A stretch of DNA of 64,000 nucleotides from Streptomyces parvus (GCF_032121415.1 NZ_CP135079.1:1612001-1676000); one strand, 5' to 3'. Counted from the first letter of the stretch, positions 33,790 through 42,411 are shown. The notes: generated from the sequence alone by a model not told the origin. Numbers and translations: made by a program.

Positions 33790-35274
33790 ATGAACACGCC
33801 CGACAGCCGCGCCCACAGCCCCGCCGACCTCGTCGCCGCCGAGGACGTCCTCCTCTTCGTGAACGCGGCGATCACCGCGACCGGACAGCGCGAATTCCGC
33901 TCCCGCGCCGTCGACCAGCAGCTCTCCCTGGACTTCCTGCACACCTACGTACGGGTCAACTACCGCCGGGTGTACGCGGCTTCGCTGGCGCTGGACATCA
34001 ACCACCACAACGCGGCGCTCATCGTGCGCCGGCTGCTGGAGACCGCGGGCGAGGCGTCCCCCGAGGAGCGGCGTACCGAGGGCCGGCTGATCGCGGCCCG
34101 GCTGGCGGCGCTGCCGCCGCAGCGCGTCTACCGGCTCTTCGGCGAGCTGCGCCGGGCCAAGGTCAACAACCGGCGCACCCGGGCGATCATGCGGGACTGG
34201 CTGGCGGCCCGCCCCGATCTGGGCCATGACGCGGTGAAGTACCGGGCCGGGCTGAAGACCGCCGCCCGGCACATCCATCTGCCCTGCCCCGAGGGGGGCG
34301 GCCCGCTCGCCGAGGTCGGGGCGTTCCTCTTCCGGCCGGGCCGGCTGCGCCGGTACGAGCACGGCACGCTGGACGCCTGGCGGCGCGCCCACTACGAGCA
34401 GGGGGCCCTGGCCGAGCTGCCGTTCACCGTGGCGGAGGGGTTCGCCGCCCAGCACGGGATGAAGCGCGAGGTGTTCCTGAAGCGGGCCGCGCCCCGGATG
34501 ACCCGGCTGGAGCGGCTGCGCACCCGGGAGCAGCGGGTGATGGGCGAGCGGCGGCCGGACGCCGATCTGACCGTGATGCCGCTGACCCGGCTCGCGCTGT
34601 ACGTGCTGTCGCTCGGCTTCGAGCAGCGCGCCGAGCGCCGGGCCGAGCTGACCGGTGCCCTGCGCGCGGCGGCCCGCCGGGCGGCGGGCGCGCACGCGGG
34701 GAGCTGGGGGCGGGTGCACGCGGTGCTGGACGACAGCTTCTCCTCGTCCGGTTCGGGGCAGAAGCGGCGTCGGCCGCTCGCCGTGGCCCTGGCCTGCCAC
34801 CACCTGCTGGAGGTGCTCGCGGCGCCGGGGGCGTACCGGGGGTCGTGGACCTCGGGGGCGCGGGATGCGCTGCTCGTCCGTCCCTGGGGGCCGACCCCGC
34901 TGGGGATGCGGATCCTGGACGCGCTGGAGCCGGGGGCCGACGGGGCGGCTCCGGACCGGCTGGTGATCGTCTCGGACGGCTGGGACAACGCCCCGTCGGG
35001 TCTGGCGGGCGAGGTGCTGCGGGTGTGGCGGCGTCGGCTGGATCCGGCGCGGCGGACAGCGGTGGTGCACGTCAACCCCGTATACGACGCGGAGGGTTTC
35101 GACGTGCGGCGGCTGGCGGCGGAGGCGGCGACGGCCGGGATCCGGGACGCGGAGGATCTGCCCGCCCTGGTGGAGATCGCCCGGTTCGCGGAGGGGCGCT
35201 CGGGACCTGCGGAGCTGTACGCGTATCTGGACCGGCAAGTGGCCCGGTTCAGCGGAGCGGGAGCGGCCTCGTGA
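33790..35274 (+). CDS. vWA-domain protein with helical N-terminus (possibly TROVE/Ro-like)
   Basis: A 494-residue protein. The first 290 residues look like helical repeats rich in Arg and Leu (AALPPQRVYRLFGELRRAKVNNRRTRAIMRDWLA and similar). The C-terminal third is a von Willebrand A fold with an intact metal-ion site: D314-x-S316-x-S318 in LDDSFSSSG, T369 in GPTPLG and D396 in LVIVSDGWD. A helical platform plus a MIDAS vWA is the plan of Ro60/TROVE RNA-binding proteins, but I cannot confirm TROVE itself. It is followed by a 23-codon mini-ORF and an ARPP-2-like gene through GTGA overlaps, so the three are cotranslated. GGGGGACGACC precedes the ATG. Its function is unknown; an RNA-quality role is inference. 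Confidence 0.72.
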   Translation: MNTPDSRAHSPADLVAAEDVLLFVNAAITATGQREFRSRAVDQQLSLDFLHTYVRVNYRRVYAASLALDINHHNAALIVRRLLETAGEASPEERRTEGRLIAARLAALPPQRVYRLFGELRRAKVNNRRTRAIMRDWLAARPDLGHDAVKYRAGLKTAARHIHLPCPEGGGPLAEVGAFLFRPGRLRRYEHGTLDAWRRAHYEQGALAELPFTVAEGFAAQHGMKREVFLKRAAPRMTRLERLRTREQRVMGERRPDADLTVMPLTRLALYVLSLGFEQRAERRAELTGALRAAARRAAGAHAGSWGRVHAVLDDSFSSSGSGQKRRRPLAVALACHHLLEVLAAPGAYRGSWTSGARDALLVRPWGPTPLGMRILDALEPGADGAAPDRLVIVSDGWDNAPSGLAGEVLRVWRRRLDPARRTAVVHVNPVYDAEGFDVRRLAAEAATAGIRDAEDLPALVEIARFAEGRSGPAELYAYLDRQVARFSGAGAAS

Positions 35275-35342
35275 AGCGGCTGGAGTCGGCACCGGCGACC
35301 GCCCGCACCGCGCGGGCGGCGGGAGAGGACGTGGCACCGTGA
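35271..35342 (+). CDS. 23-codon mini-ORF bridging two genes by GTGA overlaps
   Basis: The GTG at 35271 overlaps the TGA of the vWA gene, and the TGA at 35340 overlaps the GTG start of the next gene, so a ribosome could pass through all three. The peptide begins MKRLESAPATARTA, which resembles the MNRLELTGLTAGPA start of the following protein; at DNA level GTGAAGCGGCTGGAG versus GTGAACCGGCTGGAG. It is best read as a duplicated start region that now serves for coupling. Whether the peptide matters is unknown. Confidence 0.4.
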   Translation: MKRLESAPATARTARAAGEDVAP

Positions 35343-36475
35343 ACCGGCTGGAGCTGACCGGACTCACCGCCGGCCCCGCACAGGTGTGGGGCGGTGTCCG
35401 GCTCGTCCCGCTGGTCCGCCGGGCGCCGGTGGAGGGGCTGCGGCTGCATCGCGAGGTCTACGAGGGCCTCGGCGCGGGGATCGTCGAGCTCGGGCCCCGG
35501 GAGCGCTATCTCTCGTACATTCCGCACGGGCTGGTCGCCGACTGGTCGGGTGAGGAGGACGGCCGGGGGGCGGGCCGGCAGTCGGCCGCGTACGGCACCC
35601 AGTTCGGTGGCGGCGACGTGCCCCGGACCGTTCCCCTGCCGCCGGTGCCGCACCACCGGATGGCCAAGCGGCGCCCCGGCGACCGGCTGCGGTTCCTGCC
35701 ACTGCACCTGGCGCTGGAGGGGTATCTCGCGCTGCACTTCGGCGGGCCGTCGACCGCCTGGGAGGAGTGGTCGCGCACGGCGCTGCGTGACGGGCTCACG
35801 CCGCGCGCGGAGGACGCCTACCTCGGGCGGTCGGTGCGCGGGCTCGCGGACGCGCTGCGGATCTTCGAGATCCATCCGGGCCAGTGCGGGGTGATGGTGT
35901 ACGTCTCCGACGCGCTCGCGGCCGCGTTCGTCGTCGCGCACCCGGACGACTACCGCGTGCTGCACGCCTCGCTGGTGGAGGACCTCTACGGGGAGCTGGT
36001 GCACCAGTACGCGCTGTACGGGGCTCCGGTGGCCGCGCCCGTGGTGCGGATCGGGGGCGCGGAGCACATCCGGGACCTCGGAGCGCTGCGGTCCGCCGCA
36101 CGGGCGCAGGAGCGGGCGTGGGCCGAGGCGCACGACACCCTGTTCGCGCGGGAGCTGCTGGACACCTCGTACGCGTTCGAGCGGGTGTACCGCATGAAGT
36201 CCTTCACCCTGTGGCGCTTTCTGCCGCCGTTCGTCCGGGACGGGGGCGGGCAGCACATCGGGGAGACGATCACCGACCACAAGGGGCAGGTCGCCTACCT
36301 CAAGACGTTCCGGCTCTCCGACGCCCAGATCCGCCGGGGCCATCTGCTGCGGACCGTGGCCGGGGCCGACTGGGAGCTGGACCGGGCGGCCGCCGCGCTG
36401 GGGTCGAGCCGCGAGGAGCTGGTGCGACGGATGCGGGCGGCGGGGTTCTCGGCTCTGCTCAGGAGCAGCCTCTGA
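35339..36475 (+). CDS. ARPP-2-like protein with C-terminal Fis-type helix-turn-helix
   Basis: A 378-residue protein. Residues about 1-330 match what I recall as the ARPP-2 domain, named from association with ADP-ribosylglycohydrolase and phosphatase genes in RNA-repair-type neighbourhoods (MNRLELTGLTAGPAQVWGGVRLVPLVR, RAEDAYLGRSVRGLADALRIFEIHPGQCGVMVYV, MKSFTLWRFLPPFV). The end (343-372, ADWELDRAAAALGSSREELVRRMRAAGF) is a Fis/NtrC-type helix-turn-helix, so the protein probably binds DNA. The GTG at 35339 follows GGGAGAGGA. It pairs with the upstream vWA gene and sits directly before glnII. The domain name is from memory and not verified. Confidence 0.65.
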   Translation: MNRLELTGLTAGPAQVWGGVRLVPLVRRAPVEGLRLHREVYEGLGAGIVELGPRERYLSYIPHGLVADWSGEEDGRGAGRQSAAYGTQFGGGDVPRTVPLPPVPHHRMAKRRPGDRLRFLPLHLALEGYLALHFGGPSTAWEEWSRTALRDGLTPRAEDAYLGRSVRGLADALRIFEIHPGQCGVMVYVSDALAAAFVVAHPDDYRVLHASLVEDLYGELVHQYALYGAPVAAPVVRIGGAEHIRDLGALRSAARAQERAWAEAHDTLFARELLDTSYAFERVYRMKSFTLWRFLPPFVRDGGGQHIGETITDHKGQVAYLKTFRLSDAQIRRGHLLRTVAGADWELDRAAAALGSSREELVRRMRAAGFSALLRSSL

Positions 36476-36525
36476 AAGCAGTCTCCGAGGCCGCCTTCGC
36501 CCGGGAAGGACCGCGGGAAACCTCG

Positions 36526-36563
36526 GTAACACGGGGTTCACACACGGGCAACGGACGGGAAAT
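36526..36563 (+). promoter_or_regulatory. GlnR-type box upstream of glnII
   Basis: GTAAC (36526), TTCAC (36537), GCAAC (36548) and GAAAT (36559-36563) keep the exact 5+6 spacing of a tandem GlnR box; the two inner elements are degenerate. It lies 56 bp before the glnII start, with a possible -10 in CATAGA near 36584. The glnA box is a better match, so a weaker or condition-dependent GlnR response is inferred. Confidence 0.7.
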
Positions 36564-36618
36564 CGCGTCTTGCCAAGCTGCGCTGCATAGACCGCTGCAC
36601 CCGCAAAGGATGGCGTCC

Positions 36619-37653
36619 GTGACGTTCAAGGCTGAGTACATCTGGATAGACGGCACCGAGCCGACCGCCAAGCTTCGCTCCAAGACGAAGATCATGGACG
36701 GCGCGCCGTCGGGGGACGTGGCGGACCTTCCCATCTGGGGGTTCGACGGCTCCAGCACCAACCAGGCCGAGGGCCACGCGTCCGACCGGGTGCTGAAGCC
36801 CGTCTTCACCTGTCCGGACCCGATCCGCGGCGGCGGGGACGTCCTCGTCCTGTGCGAGGTCTTCAACATCGACATGACGCCGCACGAGTCCAACACGCGG
36901 GCGGCGTTGCGTCCGGTCGCCGAGCAGTTCGCGGGCCAGGCCCCGATCTTCGGCATCGAGCAGGAGTACACCTTCTTCGACGGCCACCGGCCGCTCGGCT
37001 TCCCCGAGGGCGGCTTCCCGGCCGCGCAGGGCGGCTACTACTGCGGGGTCGGGGCGGACGAGATCTTCGGCCGCGAGATCGTCGAGAAGCACCTCGACAA
37101 CTGCCTGGCGGCGGGGCTCGGGATCTCCGGCATCAACGCCGAGGTCATGCCCGGCCAGTGGGAGTTCCAGGTGGGCCCGCTCTCCCCGCTGGAGGTCTCC
37201 GACCAGCTGTGGGTGGCCCGTTGGCTGCTCTACCGCACCGCGGAGGACTTCAACGTCTCCGCGACGCTGGACCCGAAGCCGGTCAAGGGCGACTGGAACG
37301 GTGCGGGCGCGCACACCAACTTCTCCACCAAGGCGATGCGCGAGGGCTACGACGCGATCATCACCGCGTGCGAGTCGCTGGGTGAGGGCTCCAAGCCGAT
37401 GGACCACGTGAAGAACTACGGCGCGGGCATCGACGACCGGCTCACCGGTCTGCACGAGACCGCGCCGTGGAACGAGTACAGCTACGGCGTCTCCAACCGC
37501 GGCGCCTCGGTCCGTATCCCGTGGCAGGTCGAGCAGGACCGCAAGGGGTACATCGAGGACCGCCGTCCGAACGCCAACGTCGACCCGTACGTCGTCACGC
37601 GGCTGATCGTCGACACCTGCTGCACCGCGCTGGAGAAGGCCGACCAGGTCTGA
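36619..37653 (+). CDS. glnII: GlnII: type II glutamine synthetase
   Basis: A eukaryote-like GSII of 344 residues, found mainly in actinobacteria and rhizobia. Markers are TFKAEYIWIDGTEPTAKLRSKTK at the start, LPIWGFDGSSTNQAEG near 37, FGIEQEYTFFDG near 115, GINAEVMPGQWEFQVGP near 174, GAGAHTNFSTKAMRE and NRGASVRIPWQV. Family members lack the adenylylation tyrosine and are heat-labile. GTG 36619 is chosen over ATG 36610 because AAGGA lies 8 nt upstream and the S. coelicolor protein begins MTFKAEYIW. It backs up GlnA under nitrogen limitation; a GlnR-type box precedes it and a perfect hairpin follows. Confidence 0.95.
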   Translation: MTFKAEYIWIDGTEPTAKLRSKTKIMDGAPSGDVADLPIWGFDGSSTNQAEGHASDRVLKPVFTCPDPIRGGGDVLVLCEVFNIDMTPHESNTRAALRPVAEQFAGQAPIFGIEQEYTFFDGHRPLGFPEGGFPAAQGGYYCGVGADEIFGREIVEKHLDNCLAAGLGISGINAEVMPGQWEFQVGPLSPLEVSDQLWVARWLLYRTAEDFNVSATLDPKPVKGDWNGAGAHTNFSTKAMREGYDAIITACESLGEGSKPMDHVKNYGAGIDDRLTGLHETAPWNEYSYGVSNRGASVRIPWQVEQDRKGYIEDRRPNANVDPYVVTRLIVDTCCTALEKADQV

Positions 37654-37693
37654 CCCCGACGCCGCGTACGTGTCGTGTACGCGTTCCACCCGT

Positions 37694-37729
37694 AGGAGGG
37701 GCCCGCCGGAGCACCGGCGGGCCCCTCCT
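37694..37729 (+). terminator. terminator after glnII
   Basis: Perfect 16-bp stem AGGAGGGGCCCGCCGG (37694-37709) / CCGGCGGGCCCCTCCT (37714-37729) with a 4-nt loop, 40 bp after the glnII stop. Confidence 0.92.
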
Positions 37730-37833
37730 GCGTGGGCGCGGCAGGCGTCGCGTGAGGAACGCAACGCGACGGGCCGTATCGAGGGGCGAGAGGAGTCTGA
37801 TGCACCGCCGCAATGTCTGCTTCAATGGAGCAC

Positions 37834-37953
37834 ATGGCCAGCTTCCAGTACATCGCGTCGGGTCGCAGCGACCTCGAACCGTTCTGGCCCTCCCGTCAGC
37901 ACCATGATTTCGACCGGGTGTGTTGCCGCGCGTGGAACGCGCAGGCCCACTAA
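37834..37953 (+). CDS. 39-residue leader-like peptide
   Basis: A short ORF from ATG 37834 to TAA 37953 with GGAG 4-5 nt upstream. The peptide starts MASFQYIASG and its second half reads PSRQHHDFDRVCCRAWN. That RxHxDxxR-plus-Cys arrangement resembles the actinobacterial putative leader peptides that precede sulfur or cysteine genes. It lies 81 bp before a winged-helix regulator and could tune it through translation of the double-Cys codons (TGT TGC at the end). No alternative gene occupies this 380-bp gap apart from the glnII terminator. Function is inferred from resemblance only. Confidence 0.5.
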   Translation: MASFQYIASGRSDLEPFWPSRQHHDFDRVCCRAWNAQAH

Positions 37954-38034
37954 AGCCGCTCACCCCGGCCTTCGGTCCGCGCGTACGACGTAAGTCCGTC
38001 CCTGACGACTCCTCGCGCGAAAGAGCTGACCCTC

Positions 38035-38670
38035 ATGGCGAACACCCGTACCTTCTCCGCCGCGTCCGCCGCCACCGCGGCGTCCCCGGCGCCCGCTGCG
38101 GCCCATCCCACCGCCCGCTCCGTCCCCGCCCACCCGAACCGGCACCGGCTGCGCGCGGTGGACCGCGACGAGGTCGCGGCCCCGGCCGACGTGGCGGGCT
38201 TCCTCCCGCCCGGGGCCACCTGGCTGCCGGCCCCGCCGCACACCCTGCCCTCGCTGCCCGGCCAGCCGCCGATGATCGGTTACCTGGTGCTCGTGCCGGC
38301 CGATCAGCAATCCGCGGTCGCGGGGGCCGCCGCCGGCGTCCCGCTCCGGCCGGCCCCGGACGCGGGCGCCCTTGCCGAGGGGGGGTCGGCCGGTCCGGTC
38401 CGGATCGACGCCACCCGGCGTACGGCTTCGGTCGACGGCGTCGCCCTCGACCTCACGTACCTGGAGTTCGAGCTGCTGGCCCATCTCGTGGCGCACCCGC
38501 ACCGGGTGCACACCCGCGACCAGTTGGTGACGACGGTGTGGGGCTACGGGCATGTGGGCGACGGGCGCACCGTCGATGTCCATGTCGCCCGGCTGCGCCG
38601 CAAGTTGGGTGCGGAGTACCGCCGTTCCATCCAGACGGTCCGCCGGGTCGGGTACAAGTACACGCCCTGA
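38035..38670 (+). CDS. winged-helix (OmpR-type DNA-binding) regulator lacking a receiver domain
   Basis: A 211-residue protein whose last 95 residues are an OmpR/PhoB-type winged helix: IDATRRTASVDGVALDLTYLEFELLAHLVAHPHRVHTRDQLVTTVWGY, then GRTVDVHVARLRRKLG and IQTVRRVGYKY. The N-terminal half is Ala/Pro-rich without a receiver fold or phospho-aspartate, so control must come from ligand, partner or level of expression. It probably relates to GlnR-like orphan regulators in architecture but not in sequence. It is convergent with the MMPL gene across a strong hairpin, and a leader-like peptide precedes it. Confidence 0.8.
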   Translation: MANTRTFSAASAATAASPAPAAAHPTARSVPAHPNRHRLRAVDRDEVAAPADVAGFLPPGATWLPAPPHTLPSLPGQPPMIGYLVLVPADQQSAVAGAAAGVPLRPAPDAGALAEGGSAGPVRIDATRRTASVDGVALDLTYLEFELLAHLVAHPHRVHTRDQLVTTVWGYGHVGDGRTVDVHVARLRRKLGAEYRRSIQTVRRVGYKYTP

Positions 38671-38713
38671 CCGGCCGGTTCGGCACATCGCGGCACAGCA
38701 CAACGCACACCCG

Positions 38714-38757
38714 GCAGCCCCGGAGCACGGTCCTCGTCGACCGTGGTCCGGGGCTGC
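38714..38757. terminator. bidirectional terminator between winged-helix and MMPL genes
   Basis: An 18-bp inverted repeat with one mismatch runs from 38714-38731 to 38740-38757 with an 8-nt loop (GCAGCCCCGGA...TCCGGGGCTGC arms). It lies between two convergent stops. Confidence 0.85.
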
Positions 38758-38779
38758 CCCGGGTGTGCGGGCCCTGTGC

Positions 38780-40897
38780 TCAGACGCGTGCGGTGTCGCG
38801 CGCCGGCTCGGCGGGCTCCTCGTGCTCCAGGCTCGGGAGCCGGGAAAGCCCGCGCGGGGTGCGCCAGTTGCGCTCGCCCAGCAGCAGCATCACGGAGGGC
38901 AGCAGCACCATCCGTACGACGGTGGCGTCCAGCAGCACCGCGACGGCGAGGCCGACGCCCATCTGCTGCATGTCCTGCATGGCCAGCGTCCCGAACACCG
39001 CGAACACCGCGACCATGATGGCCGCCGCTCCGGTGACCGCCCCGGCCGTGCGGCGGATACCGGTCTCGATCGCCGACCGGTTGTCCAGGCCGCCGCCGCG
39101 TGCCTCGCGGATCCGGGAGACGACGAAGACGTGGTAGTCCATGGAGAGGCCGAACAGGACGACGAGGACGAACATCGGCATCCACGCCTCGATCGCACCG
39201 ACGGCCTCCGAACCGATGAGCGAGGCGCCCCAGCCGTGCTGGAAGACGGCGGTCATCACCCCGTAGGAGGCGCCCACCGAGAGCAGGTTGAGGACGATGG
39301 ACGTCACGGCGATGACGTAACTGCGGAAGCAGAACAGCATCAGCAGGAAGGTGACCGCCGTGATGAAGGCGAAGACCGGGACGATGCCGCGGCGGAGCTG
39401 GTCGTTGAAGTCGACCGACGCGGCGGTCTCCCCCGTGACGTGGGTCTTCGCCGCGGTGCCGTCGAACGCGGCGGGCAGGGTCCGCTCGCGCAGTTCGGTG
39501 AGGTCGGCGGGGCCGCCGGGGAGGGGGATCTCGATCTCGGCGACGTTCCGGTCGCGGTGGACGGTGACGTCCTCGAAGCCGCCCAGGGCCTTGCCGACCT
39601 CCGGGGCGGTGATGTCGGGCGCGGTGACCACGACGAGGGCGGGGGCGGGGCCGCCGGGGAAGCTCTCGGTGATGCGGCTGTGGGCGATCGAGAGCTGGGA
39701 GTCGGAGCCGAACTGCTTCTCCAGGCCCAGGGATTCGGTCTTCATGCCGAGGGCGGGCGCGGCGAGGGCGAGCAGCAGGACGACGGCGGCGACGGCGAAG
39801 GTGCGGGGCCGGGCGAGGACGGGGTCGATCAGCCTGCCGGTGATGCGTCCGCTGCCCGAGTGGCCGTGCTCGGCGCGGCGGTTCAGCAGGGGGATGCGGC
39901 CCGCGTCGACGCGGTCGCCGAGCCAGGAGAGCAGGGCGGGCAGGACGGTGACCGAGCCGAGCATGGCGATGAAGACGACGATGATCGTGGCGAGCGCGAA
40001 GCCCTTGAACAGCAGGAGCCCGGAGAGGAACATGCCGCCCATCGCGACCATCACGGTGAGGCCGGAGACGAGGACCGCCCGGCCGCTGGTGGCCGCCGCG
40101 ATACGCAGGGCGGTCTCGGCGTCCCGTCCGGCGGCGCGTTCGTCGCGTTCGCGGCGCAGGTAGAACAGGCAGTAGTCGACGCCGACGGCGAAGCCCATCA
40201 GGAACATCACCGAGTACGTGGTCTGGAACAGGTGGAGCTGGTGGCTGGCGATCGAGAGCAGGCCGAAGGCCGCCATGCAGGCGGTGAGCGCGAGCCCGAC
40301 CGGGAGCAGGGCGGCGACGATCGCGCCGAAGGCGACGACGAGGATGCCGAGGGCCAGCGGTACGGCGGTGAACTCGGCCTTCTTGAAGTCCTCGGCCAGC
40401 AGGTCGCCGAGCCACTTGCCCGCGCTGGCCTCGCCGAACTGGTGGATCTCGACGTCCGGGTGGTCATCGCCCACGGCGGCGACCGCGTCCAGGACGGGCT
40501 GGATCCGGTCGGGCGAGGTGGCGGCGTCGCCGCGCATCTCGAAGGTGATCAGACCATCCTTGCCGTCCTTCGAGGCGACGGGCGGGGCGAGGTTCTGCGT
40601 CTCGCCGGTCTCCCGTACGGCGGTGGCGAGGGCGTCGGCGGCCGGCTTCCAGCCGCCCGCGGCGGGGGCGGAGACCATGACGAGTTCGCCCGCGGGCTTG
40701 TCGAGGCCGGCGTCGAGGAGGATCTGCTCGGCACGGGCGGACTCCCCGGCGCCGCTCGCAGCGTTGGTCATCTCGACCATGCCGGTGGCTCCGCCGATGC
40801 CCGTGGCGAGCACGACGAAGAGCAGCCAGCCGAGTACGGCGGTCTTGCGGTGGTGTGTGCTCCACACGCCGATGCGTGCGGCGAGGTTGCGCCTCAT
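38780..40897 (-). CDS. MMPL/RND-family membrane transporter
   Basis: A 705-residue polytopic protein with two MMPL halves, about 12 transmembrane helices and two large external loops (about 45-165 and 385-520). Recognisable parts are HRKTAVLGWLLFVVLATG at the N-terminus, GFAVGVDYCLFYLRRERDE near 225 and VLFGLSMDYHVFVVSRIREAR near 575, the paired D-x-(S/D)Y membrane motifs that carry protons. Family members export lipids, siderophores or drugs. The ATG at 40897 has GGGGAGAGACC upstream. It is divergent from a histidine kinase/response regulator pair, which may regulate it. A hairpin lies at the 3' end. Confidence 0.9.
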   Translation of the reverse strand: MRRNLAARIGVWSTHHRKTAVLGWLLFVVLATGIGGATGMVEMTNAASGAGESARAEQILLDAGLDKPAGELVMVSAPAAGGWKPAADALATAVRETGETQNLAPPVASKDGKDGLITFEMRGDAATSPDRIQPVLDAVAAVGDDHPDVEIHQFGEASAGKWLGDLLAEDFKKAEFTAVPLALGILVVAFGAIVAALLPVGLALTACMAAFGLLSIASHQLHLFQTTYSVMFLMGFAVGVDYCLFYLRRERDERAAGRDAETALRIAAATSGRAVLVSGLTVMVAMGGMFLSGLLLFKGFALATIIVVFIAMLGSVTVLPALLSWLGDRVDAGRIPLLNRRAEHGHSGSGRITGRLIDPVLARPRTFAVAAVVLLLALAAPALGMKTESLGLEKQFGSDSQLSIAHSRITESFPGGPAPALVVVTAPDITAPEVGKALGGFEDVTVHRDRNVAEIEIPLPGGPADLTELRERTLPAAFDGTAAKTHVTGETAASVDFNDQLRRGIVPVFAFITAVTFLLMLFCFRSYVIAVTSIVLNLLSVGASYGVMTAVFQHGWGASLIGSEAVGAIEAWMPMFVLVVLFGLSMDYHVFVVSRIREARGGGLDNRSAIETGIRRTAGAVTGAAAIMVAVFAVFGTLAMQDMQQMGVGLAVAVLLDATVVRMVLLPSVMLLLGERNWRTPRGLSRLPSLEHEEPAEPARDTARV

Positions 40898-41142
40898 GTG
40901 GTCTCTCCCCCGGAGGTAAGCGTCAGGTAAGTGGATCGGGACGCTTCGAATCTAGGAATCGGGGGCGGTCCGCCCCAGCCGTCGAAGCCCCCGGTCACGG
41001 AGGCGTAGGGGGCGGACGCGGGGGTGGTGCCAGGTACACCCCCGTCGGGTGGCGGACCGGCTGACGCGGCGGGGCCGGCCCGGGTGAGACTGGCATCCGG
41101 ATCGGGGATCGGCCCGGCTTCGGCGAGGGGAGAGGTATCGCG

Positions 41143-42411
41143 ATGAAGGTGTTCTCGGGGCGGCTGGCGCCGTCGGCAAGGGCGGCGGGGCGGGGGTTGT
41201 TCCTGTCCGTGGTCGGCCTGGCGGTGTCCATCACCCTGTTCGTGCTCGCGGTGCTCTCGATCTCCTTCATCCTGCTGGGCGTCGGCGTGTTCACCACCCC
41301 GGTGGTGCTGGAGGCGGTCCGCAAGCACGCCAATCAGCGGAGACTGTGGGCGATGACCTGGTCGGACGTGCGCATACCGGTCCCGTACCGGCCGTTCCCG
41401 AAGGACCTGCGGCCGGGCGTCACCGGTCAGGTGGAGCGCACGACGCTGATGCTGAAGGATCCGGCGACCTGGCGCGATCTGCTGTGGCTGCTGGTGGACA
41501 TGACCGCCGGCACGGTGTTGGCGGTCCTGGCGGCGGCCCTGATGATCTACCCCGTGGAGGGTCTCGTCCTGGCGGCGGGGCTGTGGCGGGTGTTCCAGGA
41601 CGATCCGTACTGGTACGGGTTCGTGCCGGTGGACAGCCAGGCGACGGGCATCGCGGCCCTGGCGCTGGGGGTCGTGCTCTTCCACCTGGGGATGCGGGCC
41701 TCCGAACCGTTGCTGCGGTCGCACTTCCTGCTGGCCCGTACGGTGCTGGCGCCGACCCGGGACGAGCAGCTGGCGCAGCGTGTCGAGCGGCTGACCGAGA
41801 CCCGGCACGAGGCCGTGGACACCGCTGCCGCCGAACTGCGCCGCATCGAGCGGGACCTGCACGACGGGGCACAGGCCCGGCTGGTCGCGATGGGCATGAA
41901 CCTGGGCACGGTCGAGGCGCTGATCGAGAAGGACCCGGCCCAGGCGAAGAAGCTGCTGGCGATGGCCCGGGAGTCGTCGGCGGAGGCGCTCACCGAGCTT
42001 CGCGACCTGGTCCGGGGCATCCACCCGCCGGTGCTGGCGGAGCGGGGGCTCGGGGACGCGGTCCGGGCGCTGGCGCTGCGGCTGCCGGTCGCCTCCGAGG
42101 TGACGGTGGAGCTGCCGGGGCGTGCGGAGGCCCCGGTGGAGTCGGCGGCGTACTTCGCGGTCAGCGAGGCCCTGACGAATACGGTGAAGCACGCGGAGGC
42201 GGAGCGGGTGTACGTGGACCTGCACCATGCGGAGGGGATGCTCCGGATCTCCGTGACGGACGACGGCCGGGGCGGTGCGACGGTCGGACGGGGCTCGGGA
42301 CTGAGCGGAATCGAACGGCGGCTGGGTACATTCGACGGCGTCCTGGCCGTCAGCAGCCCCGCGGGCGGTCCCACCATGGTGACCATGGAGATCCCTTGCG
42401 AGTTGTCCTAG
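41143..42411 (+). CDS. sensor histidine kinase (HisKA_3 type)
   Basis: A 422-residue NarL-class sensor kinase. The N-terminal half is a membrane sensor region with four hydrophobic segments (about 19-38, 40-57, 113-146 and 167-184). The phosphoacceptor is H240 in RRIERDLHDGAQARL, followed by LRDLVRGIHPPVLAERGL and the ATPase with AVSEALTNTVKHAEA (N box) and VTDDGRGGA, GSGLSGIERRL (G boxes). The signal is unknown. Its last 16 bp overlap the response regulator start. It is divergent from the MMPL transporter. Confidence 0.92.
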   Translation: MKVFSGRLAPSARAAGRGLFLSVVGLAVSITLFVLAVLSISFILLGVGVFTTPVVLEAVRKHANQRRLWAMTWSDVRIPVPYRPFPKDLRPGVTGQVERTTLMLKDPATWRDLLWLLVDMTAGTVLAVLAAALMIYPVEGLVLAAGLWRVFQDDPYWYGFVPVDSQATGIAALALGVVLFHLGMRASEPLLRSHFLLARTVLAPTRDEQLAQRVERLTETRHEAVDTAAAELRRIERDLHDGAQARLVAMGMNLGTVEALIEKDPAQAKKLLAMARESSAEALTELRDLVRGIHPPVLAERGLGDAVRALALRLPVASEVTVELPGRAEAPVESAAYFAVSEALTNTVKHAEAERVYVDLHHAEGMLRISVTDDGRGGATVGRGSGLSGIERRLGTFDGVLAVSSPAGGPTMVTMEIPCELS

